Source: CAHJXF01 sp038225855
GTDB taxonomy: Bacteria > Pseudomonadota > Gammaproteobacteria > Burkholderiales > Burkholderiaceae_D
Direction of reading: 5' to 3'
Length of the DNA: 64,000 nt
Assembly: GCA_038225855.1 (NCBI GenBank)
Contig: JBBRQU010000008.1
Span: 39,413-103,412, forward strand
Position 1 is the first letter of the stretch; every line of letters starts with the position of its first letter. The position numbers and the translations under genes were made by a program. Of the stretch, positions 57,114 to 64,000 are shown in pieces. The notes under the pieces were generated by a model that did not search any database, was not told where the DNA came from, and saw nothing but the letters and a program-made list of their open reading frames with translations.

Positions 57114-57145
57114 GAAAAAAAAGCGCCGGCCTTTCGGCCGGCGCT
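57114..57145 (-). terminator. Intrinsic terminator
   Basis: A 10-bp perfect stem AGCGCCGGCC / GGCCGGCGCT with a TTTC loop, preceded on the + strand by an A run, gives a stem plus U tract on the minus strand. It terminates the small minus-strand gene at 57188 and may serve the MDR gene too. Confidence 0.8.
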
Positions 57146-57187
57146 GTTCGACTAGCGGTATCGAGACGCGGTCTCGTCACCGCGGTC

Positions 57188-57535
57188 CTACACCGGTTTC
57201 GGCCCGCCACCAAAGACGTGAACCACCTTCGTGGCGGGCTGTGCCTCCGCGCGGATCGCGTCGAAGCGATCGGCCGAAATGGTTACGGTGACCGGATCGA
57301 GGTGCACGACTTCCGCCGGCGGAACCGCCTTGGCGGGCTCGATGCCGCGAGGGCTCGACACGATCGCGACCACGCACGCGACTGCGAGCGCCGAACCGAC
57401 CACGACCGCATAGCGACCAAGGGCGCGGATGATTTTTTCGAGTGCTTTCATTTTGGTTTCTCCTTGCTGACGGCGAACGCGGGGCGCCCGAACGGCGCCA
57501 TTGCTGATTTCCCTGTTGTCGTTGTCGTTTTTCAT
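57188..57535 (-). CDS. Small membrane-anchored protein with two possible starts
   Basis: 115 residues from ATG 57535, or 87 from ATG 57451; each start has its own AAGGAG site. The short form begins MKALEKIIRALGRYAVVVGSALAVACVVAIVSSP, with one transmembrane helix and a periplasmic tail (VVHLDPVTVTISADRFDAIRAEAQPATKVVHVFGGG). The long form adds a basic 28-residue N-terminus. Family unknown. An intrinsic terminator follows. Confidence 0.65.
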   Translation of the reverse strand: MKNDNDNREISNGAVRAPRVRRQQGETKMKALEKIIRALGRYAVVVGSALAVACVVAIVSSPRGIEPAKAVPPAEVVHLDPVTVTISADRFDAIRAEAQPATKVVHVFGGGPKPV

Positions 57536-57756
57536 CGCACGCTCCTTTCCCTGGGTCCCATTGCGGTTGTGCTCGAACGCGAGTGCAAAGATTGCCCAGC
57601 GCCCTCGCTGCACGACGCCATTGCTCCGGCGGCGCACATCCCGGCCGCCCCTCGCTGACGGGGCTACTTCCGGCCGTGCTGTTCAAACACATCCGCAATG
57701 AGATGAATGCGTCATCGCGGCCGATCACACGCACAAACAAAAAGCCAAAACAAAAA

Positions 57757-57784
57757 GCCCGGATTCCTTCACAGGGATCCGGGC
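57757..57784 (-). terminator. Intrinsic terminator
   Basis: GCCCGGATTCC / GGGATCCGGGC stem with one wobble pair and a six-base loop, followed on the minus strand by a U-rich tract (CAAAAAG and CAAAAC on the + side). It would end a minus-strand transcript reaching 57811. Confidence 0.75.
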
Positions 57785-57810
57785 CTCGAACATCGAGTGT
57801 GAAGGTGCGG

Positions 57811-57972
57811 CTACGCGCTGCCTTCTCCCGGAACCATCTGATTCGTCGTCTCGTTCATCGCGATGCTTCGCGAACCCGCAACATCCATGACCACCGCCGA
57901 CGCGACGCGCGCGAACGCGAGCCAGCCCTGCGCGGGCAGCGAGCGATGGTCGAGGTGGCTGAGGCGTTTCAC
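57811..57972 (-). CDS. Small hypothetical protein
   Basis: 53 residues from GTG 57972 (MKRLSHLDHRSLPAQGWLAFARVASAVVMDVAG to GEGSA). A longer frame from TTG 58041 is less likely, as it runs into the promoter of the divergent gene. A clear terminator follows at 57757-57784, the best argument that it is transcribed. No family recognised and no good ribosome site. Confidence 0.35.
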   Translation of the reverse strand: MKRLSHLDHRSLPAQGWLAFARVASAVVMDVAGSRSIAMNETTNQMVPGEGSA

Positions 57973-58129
57973 GGCGGATTCGGTCGATGAATGAGTTGGA
58001 TGGAATCTCTGAAATCGGAGTCGCGCATTGATGCGCGACAAGAATGCGGACTGTAAAGAGTCTTCACTTTTGCGTCAAGAGGGTGCGACAATATTTTTCG
58101 CGACTATCGTCTCCAACTCGCAACGCATC

Positions 58130-58504
58130 GTGCCGAACATCACCGTCACTCGCCGTCGGAACGTACTCACGCTCTTCCAGCAATTCGCAGAAGAGCAGAT
58201 GCGCGCGGGCGTCGCGCCGAAGGGACTCGAGCAGACCTTCGCGCAGCGGCTGCAGGTCAGCCCCAGCATGTGGAGCCAGATCAAGAGCGGCCGGCCGATC
58301 GGAGACAAGCTCGCGCGGCAGATCGAAGGGGCGTGCAAACGGGACGCGGGGTGGCTCGATGAAGAGCGTGCGAGCCAGGGATTGACGGCGGTCGAGCAGC
58401 AGTTTCTCGTGCTCGCTCTGAAAGCGTGGCGAGGTACGAACGCGGACGGCAGGAAGCGGTTGAAGGCGCTCGTGAAAGCGATGGCCGCAGGTCCGGTGCT
58501 TTGA
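58130..58504 (+). CDS. Small HTH regulator (XRE-like)
   Basis: 124 residues from GTG 58130. The C-terminal part has a lambda-repressor-like helix-turn-helix (KGLEQTFAQRLQVSPSMWSQIKSGRPIGDKLARQIEGACKRDAGWLDEER). The open frame runs back to ATG 58028, but a promoter-like TTGCGT-N16-TATTTT at 58070-58097 lies inside that stretch, so a start near 58130 is favoured. A dyad GACT-N6-AGTC (58050-58063) is upstream. Targets unknown. Confidence 0.7.
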   Translation: MPNITVTRRRNVLTLFQQFAEEQMRAGVAPKGLEQTFAQRLQVSPSMWSQIKSGRPIGDKLARQIEGACKRDAGWLDEERASQGLTAVEQQFLVLALKAWRGTNADGRKRLKALVKAMAAGPVL

Positions 58505-58507
58505 TTC

Positions 58508-59428
58508 CTACGCCTCGCTCTCCTGCGACGCATTGCGCAGCAGCCAATCGGTAAAGGCCGCCACGTCCGCGCGTCCGACCGCATGCCTGGCCGTGATGAG
58601 ATGGTAGGCGCGCGGCGACGCGATGCGATGCTCGAACGGTGCGACCAATCGATGCGATTCAAGGTGCCGACGCACCAGCGGGCTGATGCCGAGCGCGATC
58701 CCCTGACCGTCGATCGCAGCCTGGATCAGGTGATCGTATTGGCTGAAGCGCAGCGTACCGCCGCTCTTGAAGCGATGCAGGCCCATGGCCTCTAGCCATA
58801 TGGTCCACGAGCCTGACGGACGATCCACGTCCGCATGCTCCTGTTCCAGCAGCACGTGGTCGCGCAAGTCTTCGGGCACGTGGAGAGGCTGGCCGTGGAT
58901 GCCCTTCAATCCGGGCGCACAGACCGGGAACACCTCTTCCCCGAACAGCCGCCGCGCCCCGGCGGGCGCGAGGTCCTTCGGGCAATAGCGCACGGCCAGC
59001 TCGATGCGCTCGCGATCGATGTCGACGATGCGGTTGTTGGCGGCGATGCGGATGTCGATGTCCGGTGACTCGGTGCGAAAGGCCATCAGTCGCGGCACCA
59101 GCCACAGCGACGCGAAGCCCATCGTGCACGACACCGTCACGGCGGCACTGGTACCGGCGCGGATTTCGGCCGCGGTATCGGTCAGCGTACGCATCGCTTC
59201 CCCGGCCGCGCGAAACAGTTTCTGTCCGGCCTCGGTGAGGCGGATCTCGCGGTGACGACGTTCGAACAGCGCCGTGCCCAATTGCTCTTCGAGCGTCTGC
59301 ACTTGCCGGCTGACCGCCGACTGGGTGAGGAACAATTCGGCCGCGGCCTTCGTGAAGCTGAGGTGGCGGGCCGCGGCCTCGAAGCCGCGCAACAGGTCCA
59401 GAGACGGTAACAAGCGGCTCATTCGCAT
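58508..59428 (-). CDS. LysR-family regulator (GcvA-like)
   Basis: 306 residues: LysR winged helix (LPSLDLLRGFEAAARHLSFTKAAAELFLTQSAVSRQVQTLEEQLGTALFERRHREIRLTEAG) and an effector domain of the GcvA group (VSCTMGFASLWLVPRLMAFRTESPDIDIRI). It diverges from a DUF2917 gene, an arrangement that is common for this LysR subgroup and points to control of that gene. Start 59428 or the ATG two codons in (59422). It converges on the XRE-like gene with a 3-base gap. Confidence 0.92.
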   Translation of the reverse strand: MRMSRLLPSLDLLRGFEAAARHLSFTKAAAELFLTQSAVSRQVQTLEEQLGTALFERRHREIRLTEAGQKLFRAAGEAMRTLTDTAAEIRAGTSAAVTVSCTMGFASLWLVPRLMAFRTESPDIDIRIAANNRIVDIDRERIELAVRYCPKDLAPAGARRLFGEEVFPVCAPGLKGIHGQPLHVPEDLRDHVLLEQEHADVDRPSGSWTIWLEAMGLHRFKSGGTLRFSQYDHLIQAAIDGQGIALGISPLVRRHLESHRLVAPFEHRIASPRAYHLITARHAVGRADVAAFTDWLLRNASQESEA

Positions 59429-59543
59429 TCCTTTAATGCATGCGAGACATTCGAATTCAGCGTTTGCTCACACCTTAGCACGGGTGGAATATACGACACC
59501 GCGCTCCGTTTCGGATGCGCGCACAACATGCAAGGAGTCAATC

Positions 59544-59885
59544 ATGTACATCCGCCTCGATACCGCTGCCGTGTGTCTCACGAAGGATCAGACACTGGCA
59601 TTGACCGACGCCCAGGGAGCGCTGATCAGTTGCCAGCGCGGCGCCGTGTGGATCACGCAGGACAACGACCAGCGCGACATCGTGCTCACGTCCGGCGAGA
59701 GCTTCAGGTTCGACCGCGAGGGCGAGGCCATCGTGTCGGCACTGGAGCACTCGGCGGTCGAAGTGCTCCCCGCTTCACAGCCCCGACCGGTCGGCGCTGT
59801 CGTTCGGCATCGGATCGAACGCGCGTACGCGACAGCGGCCATCGCGCCGAAGTGGGGAGCCGCGGCGGCGGCGATGCCACAGTGA
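59544..59885 (+). CDS. DUF2917 family protein
   Basis: 113 residues. The DUF2917 pattern is visible (LTKDQTLALTDAQGALISCQRGAVWITQDNDQRDIVLTSGESFRFDREGEAIVSALEHSAVEV), a small cupin-like beta fold of unknown function. AAGGAG precedes the ATG. Divergent from the LysR gene across 115 bases that include a TTCGAA palindrome (59451-59456), a likely regulatory region. Confidence 0.83.
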   Translation: MYIRLDTAAVCLTKDQTLALTDAQGALISCQRGAVWITQDNDQRDIVLTSGESFRFDREGEAIVSALEHSAVEVLPASQPRPVGAVVRHRIERAYATAAIAPKWGAAAAAMPQ

Positions 59886-59958
59886 CGGTACCCGACTTCC
59901 GGATCGAGATGCCGCTCGGCTGCGAGGAATCGATGGGCGCGACAACGCCTTGCCCGGA

Positions 59959-61884
59959 CTACGCGGCCAAAGCCTTCGCTTCTTCGACGACTTCCAAAGC
60001 ACGCCGCGCTCCGAGAAGCGCCACCAGTTCCTCACCCGCGAGGCACTCCACTTCGAGCAAGCGCTCGGCGAGCCCCTCGAGCCGCGCGCGCTGCGCCGTC
60101 AGCAAACGCACGCAAGTCGCCTGCGCCGTTTCGAGCAGCGCCCGCGCTTCATCGAGAACTGCCGCCTGCACATCGGGGCCGAGCAATTCTTTCGGCACCC
60201 CGGCGACACTCAACAATCCGAAGCGCTTCGAGAAGCCCAGCGAGCCGACCATGTCGATCGCCAATTCCGACGCGCGCTTGAGGTCGTCGGACGCGCCGGT
60301 CGAGACGTTGCCGAACACCAGCAGTTCCGCTTCGCGACCGCCGAGCAGCATCGCGATGCGGCTCGCCAGTTCGCCCTGTCGATAGATCGGGTCCTCGGTT
60401 TCGCGCGTGATGTAGGTCACGCCGAGCGCCTGCCCGCGCGGCTCGATCGTGATGCGCTCGACGAGACCGGTCGCTAGCCAGTGGCCGACCAGCGCGTGGC
60501 CCGCCTCGTGGATCGCGAGACGCTTGCGCGTCGCTTCGGTCAGCAGATCCTTGATCGACGAGACCTCCCCGCCCATCTGATGCGTCTCGATGGCGCGCAT
60601 CAGATGCGCGGCCGTGAGCTGCGCATCGCCCGCCTCGGCCGCACACGACGTGGCCTTGTTGACGATGTTGGCGATGTCGGCCGGCGACAGGCCCTGCGTC
60701 ATTCGTGCCAGCGACATCGTGTCGGCCGAGCCGTCGTGGGTGACGCGATCGATGTAGAGCGCGAAGAGCGCGGCGCGTTCGGGCAGGGTCGGCATGCCGA
60801 GCTGCACCAGCATGTCGAAGCGGCCGGGCCGACGCATGGCCTCGTCGACGTTCGACTCGTGATTGGTCGCGGCCACGACGGTGACGTTGTCGAGTGCCGA
60901 GAAGCCGTCCATCTCGGTCAGCACGCGATTGATGATGCGATTGCCTTCGGCCTCGGCGCCCCGCATCTCGCCGGTGCTGCGCTTGCCGATGCCATCGATC
61001 TCGTCGATGAAGAGCACGCACGGCGCGTGCTTCCTCGCATAGGCGAACAGCTCGCGAACCTTGTTGACGCCCTGCCCGTAGAACATCGCCGTGAAATAGG
61101 AGCCGTCGACCGCGATGAAGTTGGCGCCGCTCTCGCCGGCCAGCGCCTTGGCGATCAGCGTCTTGCCCACGCCGGGCGGGCCGACCAGCAGCACGCCGCG
61201 CGGCGCACGCGCGCCCAGCTTCGCGTAGGCCGACGGATCGCGCATGAAGGCCTTGACGCGATGGAGCGCGCGCTTGGCTTCCGCGTTGCCGACGACGTCG
61301 CCGAAGGTCGTGTCGGGCGTCTTCGCGAGCTTCGTCGCGATACCGCCGCCCACGCGCATCTGCAGCTTCATGAAGACGAACAGGCCGCCCAGCAGAAGCA
61401 TCATCAACAGCAGCGTCGAGCCCACCGAGGCGATGGCTTCGAAGAGCCGGCGCGCCGCCGGCCGCGGATCGACATCGACATGGACCAGCGCGAAGCCCGC
61501 GGCAGCACTGCGGTCGCTCAATTTGTCGAGAACCGTACCCGCGCAGGAGATTCGCGAGCAGCCGGGAACGATCGTGCTTTCCTGCGCGCCGTTCTTCAGC
61601 GTGTACAGCACGACGCCCGGCGACGAATCGGCGATGGCGACCGACGCGACGCGCTCTTCGTCAAGCGCCGTGCGGAAGGCCGAGGCATTGGCCGGATGCG
61701 AGAGCCACGCGTCGGGGGCGGCTTCGAACGCGAGCTGGTCGGTGCTCTTGCGGGCGTTCGCGTCGATCGTGGCGCGATCGGACAGGGCGAACCAGCCGGA
61801 GGCGACGAGGAGCACGACCGAGACGGCTGCGACGATGCGCAGGTGGGCGCGCAGCGGCGCGAGGAGGCGAGTGAGTAGGTTCAT
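59959..61884 (-). CDS. FtsH-like AAA+ membrane metalloprotease (second type)
   Basis: 641 residues. Two transmembrane helices (about 17-34 and 165-185) enclose a periplasmic domain unlike housekeeping FtsH, with a possible disulfide (PGCSRISCAG). The AAA domain has Walker A GPPGVGKT, Walker B CVLFIDEIDGIG and the SRH region (RPGRFDMLVQL); the protease zinc site is HEAGH with the downstream acidic ligand. It would degrade membrane or short-lived proteins. The housekeeping FtsH is elsewhere, so this is probably an accessory stress-related copy. ATG 61884 is preferred over an unconserved 57-codon extension. Confidence 0.88.
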   Translation of the reverse strand: MNLLTRLLAPLRAHLRIVAAVSVVLLVASGWFALSDRATIDANARKSTDQLAFEAAPDAWLSHPANASAFRTALDEERVASVAIADSSPGVVLYTLKNGAQESTIVPGCSRISCAGTVLDKLSDRSAAAGFALVHVDVDPRPAARRLFEAIASVGSTLLLMMLLLGGLFVFMKLQMRVGGGIATKLAKTPDTTFGDVVGNAEAKRALHRVKAFMRDPSAYAKLGARAPRGVLLVGPPGVGKTLIAKALAGESGANFIAVDGSYFTAMFYGQGVNKVRELFAYARKHAPCVLFIDEIDGIGKRSTGEMRGAEAEGNRIINRVLTEMDGFSALDNVTVVAATNHESNVDEAMRRPGRFDMLVQLGMPTLPERAALFALYIDRVTHDGSADTMSLARMTQGLSPADIANIVNKATSCAAEAGDAQLTAAHLMRAIETHQMGGEVSSIKDLLTEATRKRLAIHEAGHALVGHWLATGLVERITIEPRGQALGVTYITRETEDPIYRQGELASRIAMLLGGREAELLVFGNVSTGASDDLKRASELAIDMVGSLGFSKRFGLLSVAGVPKELLGPDVQAAVLDEARALLETAQATCVRLLTAQRARLEGLAERLLEVECLAGEELVALLGARRALEVVEEAKALAA

Positions 61885-62170
61885 GACCGCAAGGCAAGGG
61901 AGTTCGACGACGCTATCGTCTTCATCGGCAGGTGCGGCGGGTTCTTGATGGGGGGTCGCGCGGGCGAGCGGGCTGTCGAATGCAGTGTCGCTGCCTTCGA
62001 CGGCGGCAATACGGAGAACAGATGGGGCAAAAGCAGCGTGCGGGAACGCGATCAAGCCGTAGCGCGGATGATCGTTACGATTCCGCCGACGAACCGCCGC
62101 GAAGCGCCCACTGCAACGCCGAGTTCGGCATCCCTAGAATTTGGTCGATCGGGCGGAGTAGTATCCAATC

Positions 62171-62392
62171 ATGCGCATCGCAACAGGCACTGTCATCTCT
62201 GGCAAGGTCGTCCTTGACGACGCCGCTATCGCGGACGGAACGGATGTCTACATTGTGACCCGGGACGTTGACGAGGTCCCGATGCTTTCGCCCGAAGAGA
62301 GGGCTGAACTCGAGGCCGGGATTGCTGAGGCGGATCGAGGCGACGTAGTTTCCGGCGAAGATTTCTTCGAGCACCTACGCCGTCACGGATAG
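62171..62392 (+). CDS. Type II antitoxin
   Basis: 73 residues: a beta-rich N-terminus (RIATGTVISGKVVLDDAAIADGTDVYIV) and an acidic helical tail (LSPEERAELEAGIAEADRGDVVSGEDFFEHLRRH). This is the layout of antitoxins that precede RelE/ParE-type toxins. It overlaps the toxin start by one base (TAG/GTG), so the pair is cotranslated. It would bind the toxin and repress its own operon. Confidence 0.82.
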   Translation: MRIATGTVISGKVVLDDAAIADGTDVYIVTRDVDEVPMLSPEERAELEAGIAEADRGDVVSGEDFFEHLRRHG

Positions 62393-62691
62393 TGGCGCTC
62401 GAGCTGCTCATTTCGCGTCGCGCGGCTCGCGAGATCAATCGCGTTGCAGATTGGTGGGCGGTCAATCGCCTGTCCGCGCCGGGCGCGGTTCGTCAAGACC
62501 TTGAGGCGACATTTGCGCTGCTGCTCGAGCATCCCGCCATTGGCACTACGGTTTCTGATGCAAGTTCACGCGGTGTTCGCCGCTTTCACGTTGATCGCAT
62601 CAACCATTGGGTCTACTACCGCGTTCGCGGTGAGCGCTTTGAAGTCCTCTCCATCTGGCATTCGAGTCGAGGCGTCGGGCCGGTCGTATGA
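62392..62691 (+). CDS. RelE/ParE-family toxin
   Basis: 99 residues starting with GTG. The ParE/RelE fold is seen (ELLISRRAAREINRVADWWAVNRLSAPGAVRQDLEATFALLLEHPAIGTTV, RRFHVDRINHWVYYRVRGERFEVLSIWHSSRG). RelE members cut mRNA on ribosomes, ParE members poison gyrase; which applies is not clear. An attC-like site starts eight bases after its stop. Confidence 0.85.
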   Translation: MALELLISRRAAREINRVADWWAVNRLSAPGAVRQDLEATFALLLEHPAIGTTVSDASSRGVRRFHVDRINHWVYYRVRGERFEVLSIWHSSRGVGPVV

Positions 62692-62699
62692 CGCCCGAT

Positions 62700-62757
62700 G
62701 CCGAACCCCGCGTTCGAGCGGACGGCCTTCGGCCGCCGCTGAACTGATTCGTTGAGC
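62700..62757. other. attC-like recombination site after the TA pair
   Basis: Eight bases after the toxin stop lies a folded site with the parts of an integron attC: outer GCCGAAC (62700) and GTTGAGC (62751, fitting GTTRRRY), and an inner stem GTTC-g-AGCGG-a-CGGCC / GGCCG-CCGCT-GAAC with two extrahelical bases (62716, 62722) and a TTC loop. A plain terminator would not need the outer boxes or the bulged bases. The outer boxes pair at five of seven positions, so the site may be degenerate. Confidence 0.55.
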
Positions 62758-62758
62758 A

Positions 62759-62870
62759 TCATTTTCGCAGCGCGGCGATAAATTCTTCCGGCGCAACGCC
62801 ACATTCAGCGAATACGATCAAGGCGCGAGAAAAGTTCCTCCGCGGAGAGAGGTGGCTCCGATCCTTTGAA
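62759..62870 (-). pseudogene. Possible frameshifted gene remnant
   Basis: On the minus strand GSEPPLSAEELFSRL in one frame and LIVFAECGVAPEEFIAALRK in another, ending in TGA at 62759, read as one protein tail broken by a frameshift. No start and no known family. The rest of 62692-63000 shows nothing else I can support. Confidence 0.25.
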
Positions 62871-62999
62871 CACGATTCATCCGTAGATAAGTGAATCGGC
62901 TGCGGTTAAATCACTGCGGTGCGGGTTGTCCACGGCGGCGGGCGGGCGTCGCTTGCGACGAACGCACGGCCGACGCGGTGGGCAACCGGTGTTCGATGC

Positions 63000-63830
63000 T
63001 CATGCTGCTTGCCGGGTCGCGGGCAGCGCCGCGAAGTACACCACATCGGGAGTGCGCCCGGCATGCGCGCGGTGCGGTCGACGCGAATTGTAGAAATCGA
63101 TATAGGTCGAGATGCCGGCGCGCGCTTCGCTGACCGTCTCGTAGGCCTTGAGGTACACGTCCTCGTACTTGACGCTCTTCCACAGCCGCTCGACGAAGAC
63201 GTTGTCCCGCCACTGGCCGCGGCCGTCCATGCTGATCGCGATGCCATGCTGGTGCAGCTCAGCGATGAATTCCGCACCGGTGAGCTGGCTGCCCTGATCG
63301 GTGTTCATGATCTCGGGCTTGCCATAGCGAGCAACGGCTTCCTGCAACGCCTCGATGCAGAAGTCGGCCTCCATCGTGATCGACAGCCGATGCGCGAGCA
63401 CTCTGCGGCTGTGCCAGTCCAGTACCGCGGTCAAGAAGACGAAGCCGCGCGCTATCGGGATGTAGGTAATGTCCATCGCCCAGACTTGGTTGGCACGATC
63501 GACGGTCAGCCCCCGCAGCAGGTATGGGAAGACTCGATGCCCGGGATGCTTCCTGCTCGTGTTGGGTTTGCGGTACAGCGCCTCGATGCCCATCCTGCGC
63601 ATCAGGGTTGCCACGTGGCGGCGCCCCACCTCGAAGCCGTCAGCGATCAGCAAGTCGCGCAGCATGCGGCTACCGGCAAACGGCAGTTCGAGGTGCAACT
63701 CGTCGATGCGCTGCATCAACCGCAGATCGATCTCGGACACCGGCTCGGGGTGGTAATAGACCGTGCCTCGGCTGATGCCCACCAGTTCGGCCTGGCGCTT
63801 CACCGGCAGCGCATGGGCACGGTCGATCAT
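63000..63830 (-). CDS. IS3-family transposase OrfB
   Basis: 276 residues from ATG 63830. The DDE integrase core is complete: ANQVWAMDITYIPIARGFVFL, IMNTDQGSQLTGAEF and NVFVERLWKSVKYEDVYLKAY, with the tail SRRPHRAHAGRTPDVVY. OrfB normally works as a fusion with OrfA made by frameshifting. Here the ATG overlaps the stop of a short OrfA remnant. Flanking inverted repeats could not be placed. Confidence 0.92.
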   Translation of the reverse strand: MIDRAHALPVKRQAELVGISRGTVYYHPEPVSEIDLRLMQRIDELHLELPFAGSRMLRDLLIADGFEVGRRHVATLMRRMGIEALYRKPNTSRKHPGHRVFPYLLRGLTVDRANQVWAMDITYIPIARGFVFLTAVLDWHSRRVLAHRLSITMEADFCIEALQEAVARYGKPEIMNTDQGSQLTGAEFIAELHQHGIAISMDGRGQWRDNVFVERLWKSVKYEDVYLKAYETVSEARAGISTYIDFYNSRRPHRAHAGRTPDVVYFAALPATRQAA

Positions 63831-63890
63831 TTCCTTGCGCTCAGCAGTCCCGCTTTGCTGAGCGCGCCTTCCAAAAAACACCCTTCGCGG
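63827..63890 (-). pseudogene. Truncated IS3 OrfA tail
   Basis: The last ~17 codons of an IS3 OrfA (FLEGALSKAGLLSARK, TGA at 63827) overlap the OrfB start by ATGA. Upstream the sequence no longer resembles OrfA, so the DNA-binding part of the transposase is lost. Bases 63890-64000 are of unknown origin; another mobile fragment is possible. Confidence 0.5.
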
Positions 63891-64000
63891 TTGGCCCGCG
63901 GCCCTGTGGAAAGAAACACCCAGTTCCATACTCCGGCTGCGCTTGGACAGTGGCCGTTATGATTTTGGAGGCGAAAGTCCCCGTCAAAAAACCTGGTCCA

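Noticed and set aside
60481..61878. 465-codon open frame antisense to the FtsH-like gene
   Set aside because: Arg/Asp/His-rich sequence with no family features.
62700..62757. Plain intrinsic terminator for the TA pair
   Set aside because: No T tract follows and the arms carry bulged bases and outer boxes better explained by an attC-like site, though a terminator function cannot be excluded.

Overview
The window is about 65% GC and densely coded on both strands. Its gene set (a fused isobutyryl-CoA mutase, serC-serA-creA, ModEABC, a gentisate pathway pair, PPK2, a PQQ dehydrogenase, ankyrin and RIO-kinase proteins) together with REP palindromes of the CCCGCGC-GCGCGGG type points to a chromosomal segment of a betaproteobacterium, probably Burkholderiales or a close relative. 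This placement is inference from gene content; no rRNA or tRNA gene is present to settle it.

Layout. 1-4.4 kb: a hybrid sensor kinase cut by the left edge converges on a three-gene kinase / receiver / EAL cascade. 4.6-7.5 kb: a divergent MFS transporter and ChrB-type chromate resistance protein. 7.6-11.5 kb: organic peroxide resistance (ohr-ohrR with an OhrR-type operator), a secreted lipase and a broken TetR gene. 11.5-14.7 kb: NIPSNAP protein and a tight serC-serA-creA operon. 14.8-20 kb: a minus-strand run from 3-hydroxybutyrate dehydrogenase through a cupin, a patatin, a DUF302 protein, a truncated flavin disulfide reductase and a YeeE/TsuA-type sulfur transporter, with a LysR gene diverging. 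21-26 kb: two VOC proteins, a DUF2442 gene broken by two compensating frameshifts, and icmF. 26-29 kb: a Fur-type regulator and katG. 29-35.4 kb: ppk2, a glycerol kinase with a large insertion, and modABC-modE with a ModE-type box. 35.5-38 kb: gentisate dioxygenase and 3-hydroxybenzoate 6-hydroxylase with REP elements on both sides. 38-41.2 kb: a soluble kinase, a double-domain KaiC-like ATPase and a small helical protein behind a 13-base G tract. 41.3-47.8 kb: a D-2-hydroxyacid dehydrogenase, GntR regulator, serine-glyoxylate-type aminotransferase and MFS transporter around a perfect 20-base palindrome. 47.9-57 kb: RIO kinase, glyoxalase I, an RHH protein, a Tat-linked GMC dehydrogenase with its cytochrome, an ankyrin protein, and a PQQ dehydrogenase with a lanthanide-type WDLD motif, a diheme cytochrome and an MDR enzyme. 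57-62 kb: small regulators, LysR/DUF2917, and an FtsH-like membrane protease. 62-64 kb: a toxin-antitoxin pair followed by an attC-like recombination site, decayed sequence and a damaged IS3-family element at the right edge.

Functionally, much of the window is periplasmic or respiratory oxidation (PQQ and GMC dehydrogenases with their cytochromes), peroxide defence (Ohr, KatG) and signal transduction. The most unusual items are the KaiC-like/kinase/small-protein operon with its poly-G tract, the TA cassette with the attC-like site, the glycerol kinase insertion, and the 20-base palindrome in the GntR intergenic region. Two genes carry in-frame 12-base tandem repeats inside surface loops (modE and the D-2-hydroxyacid dehydrogenase).
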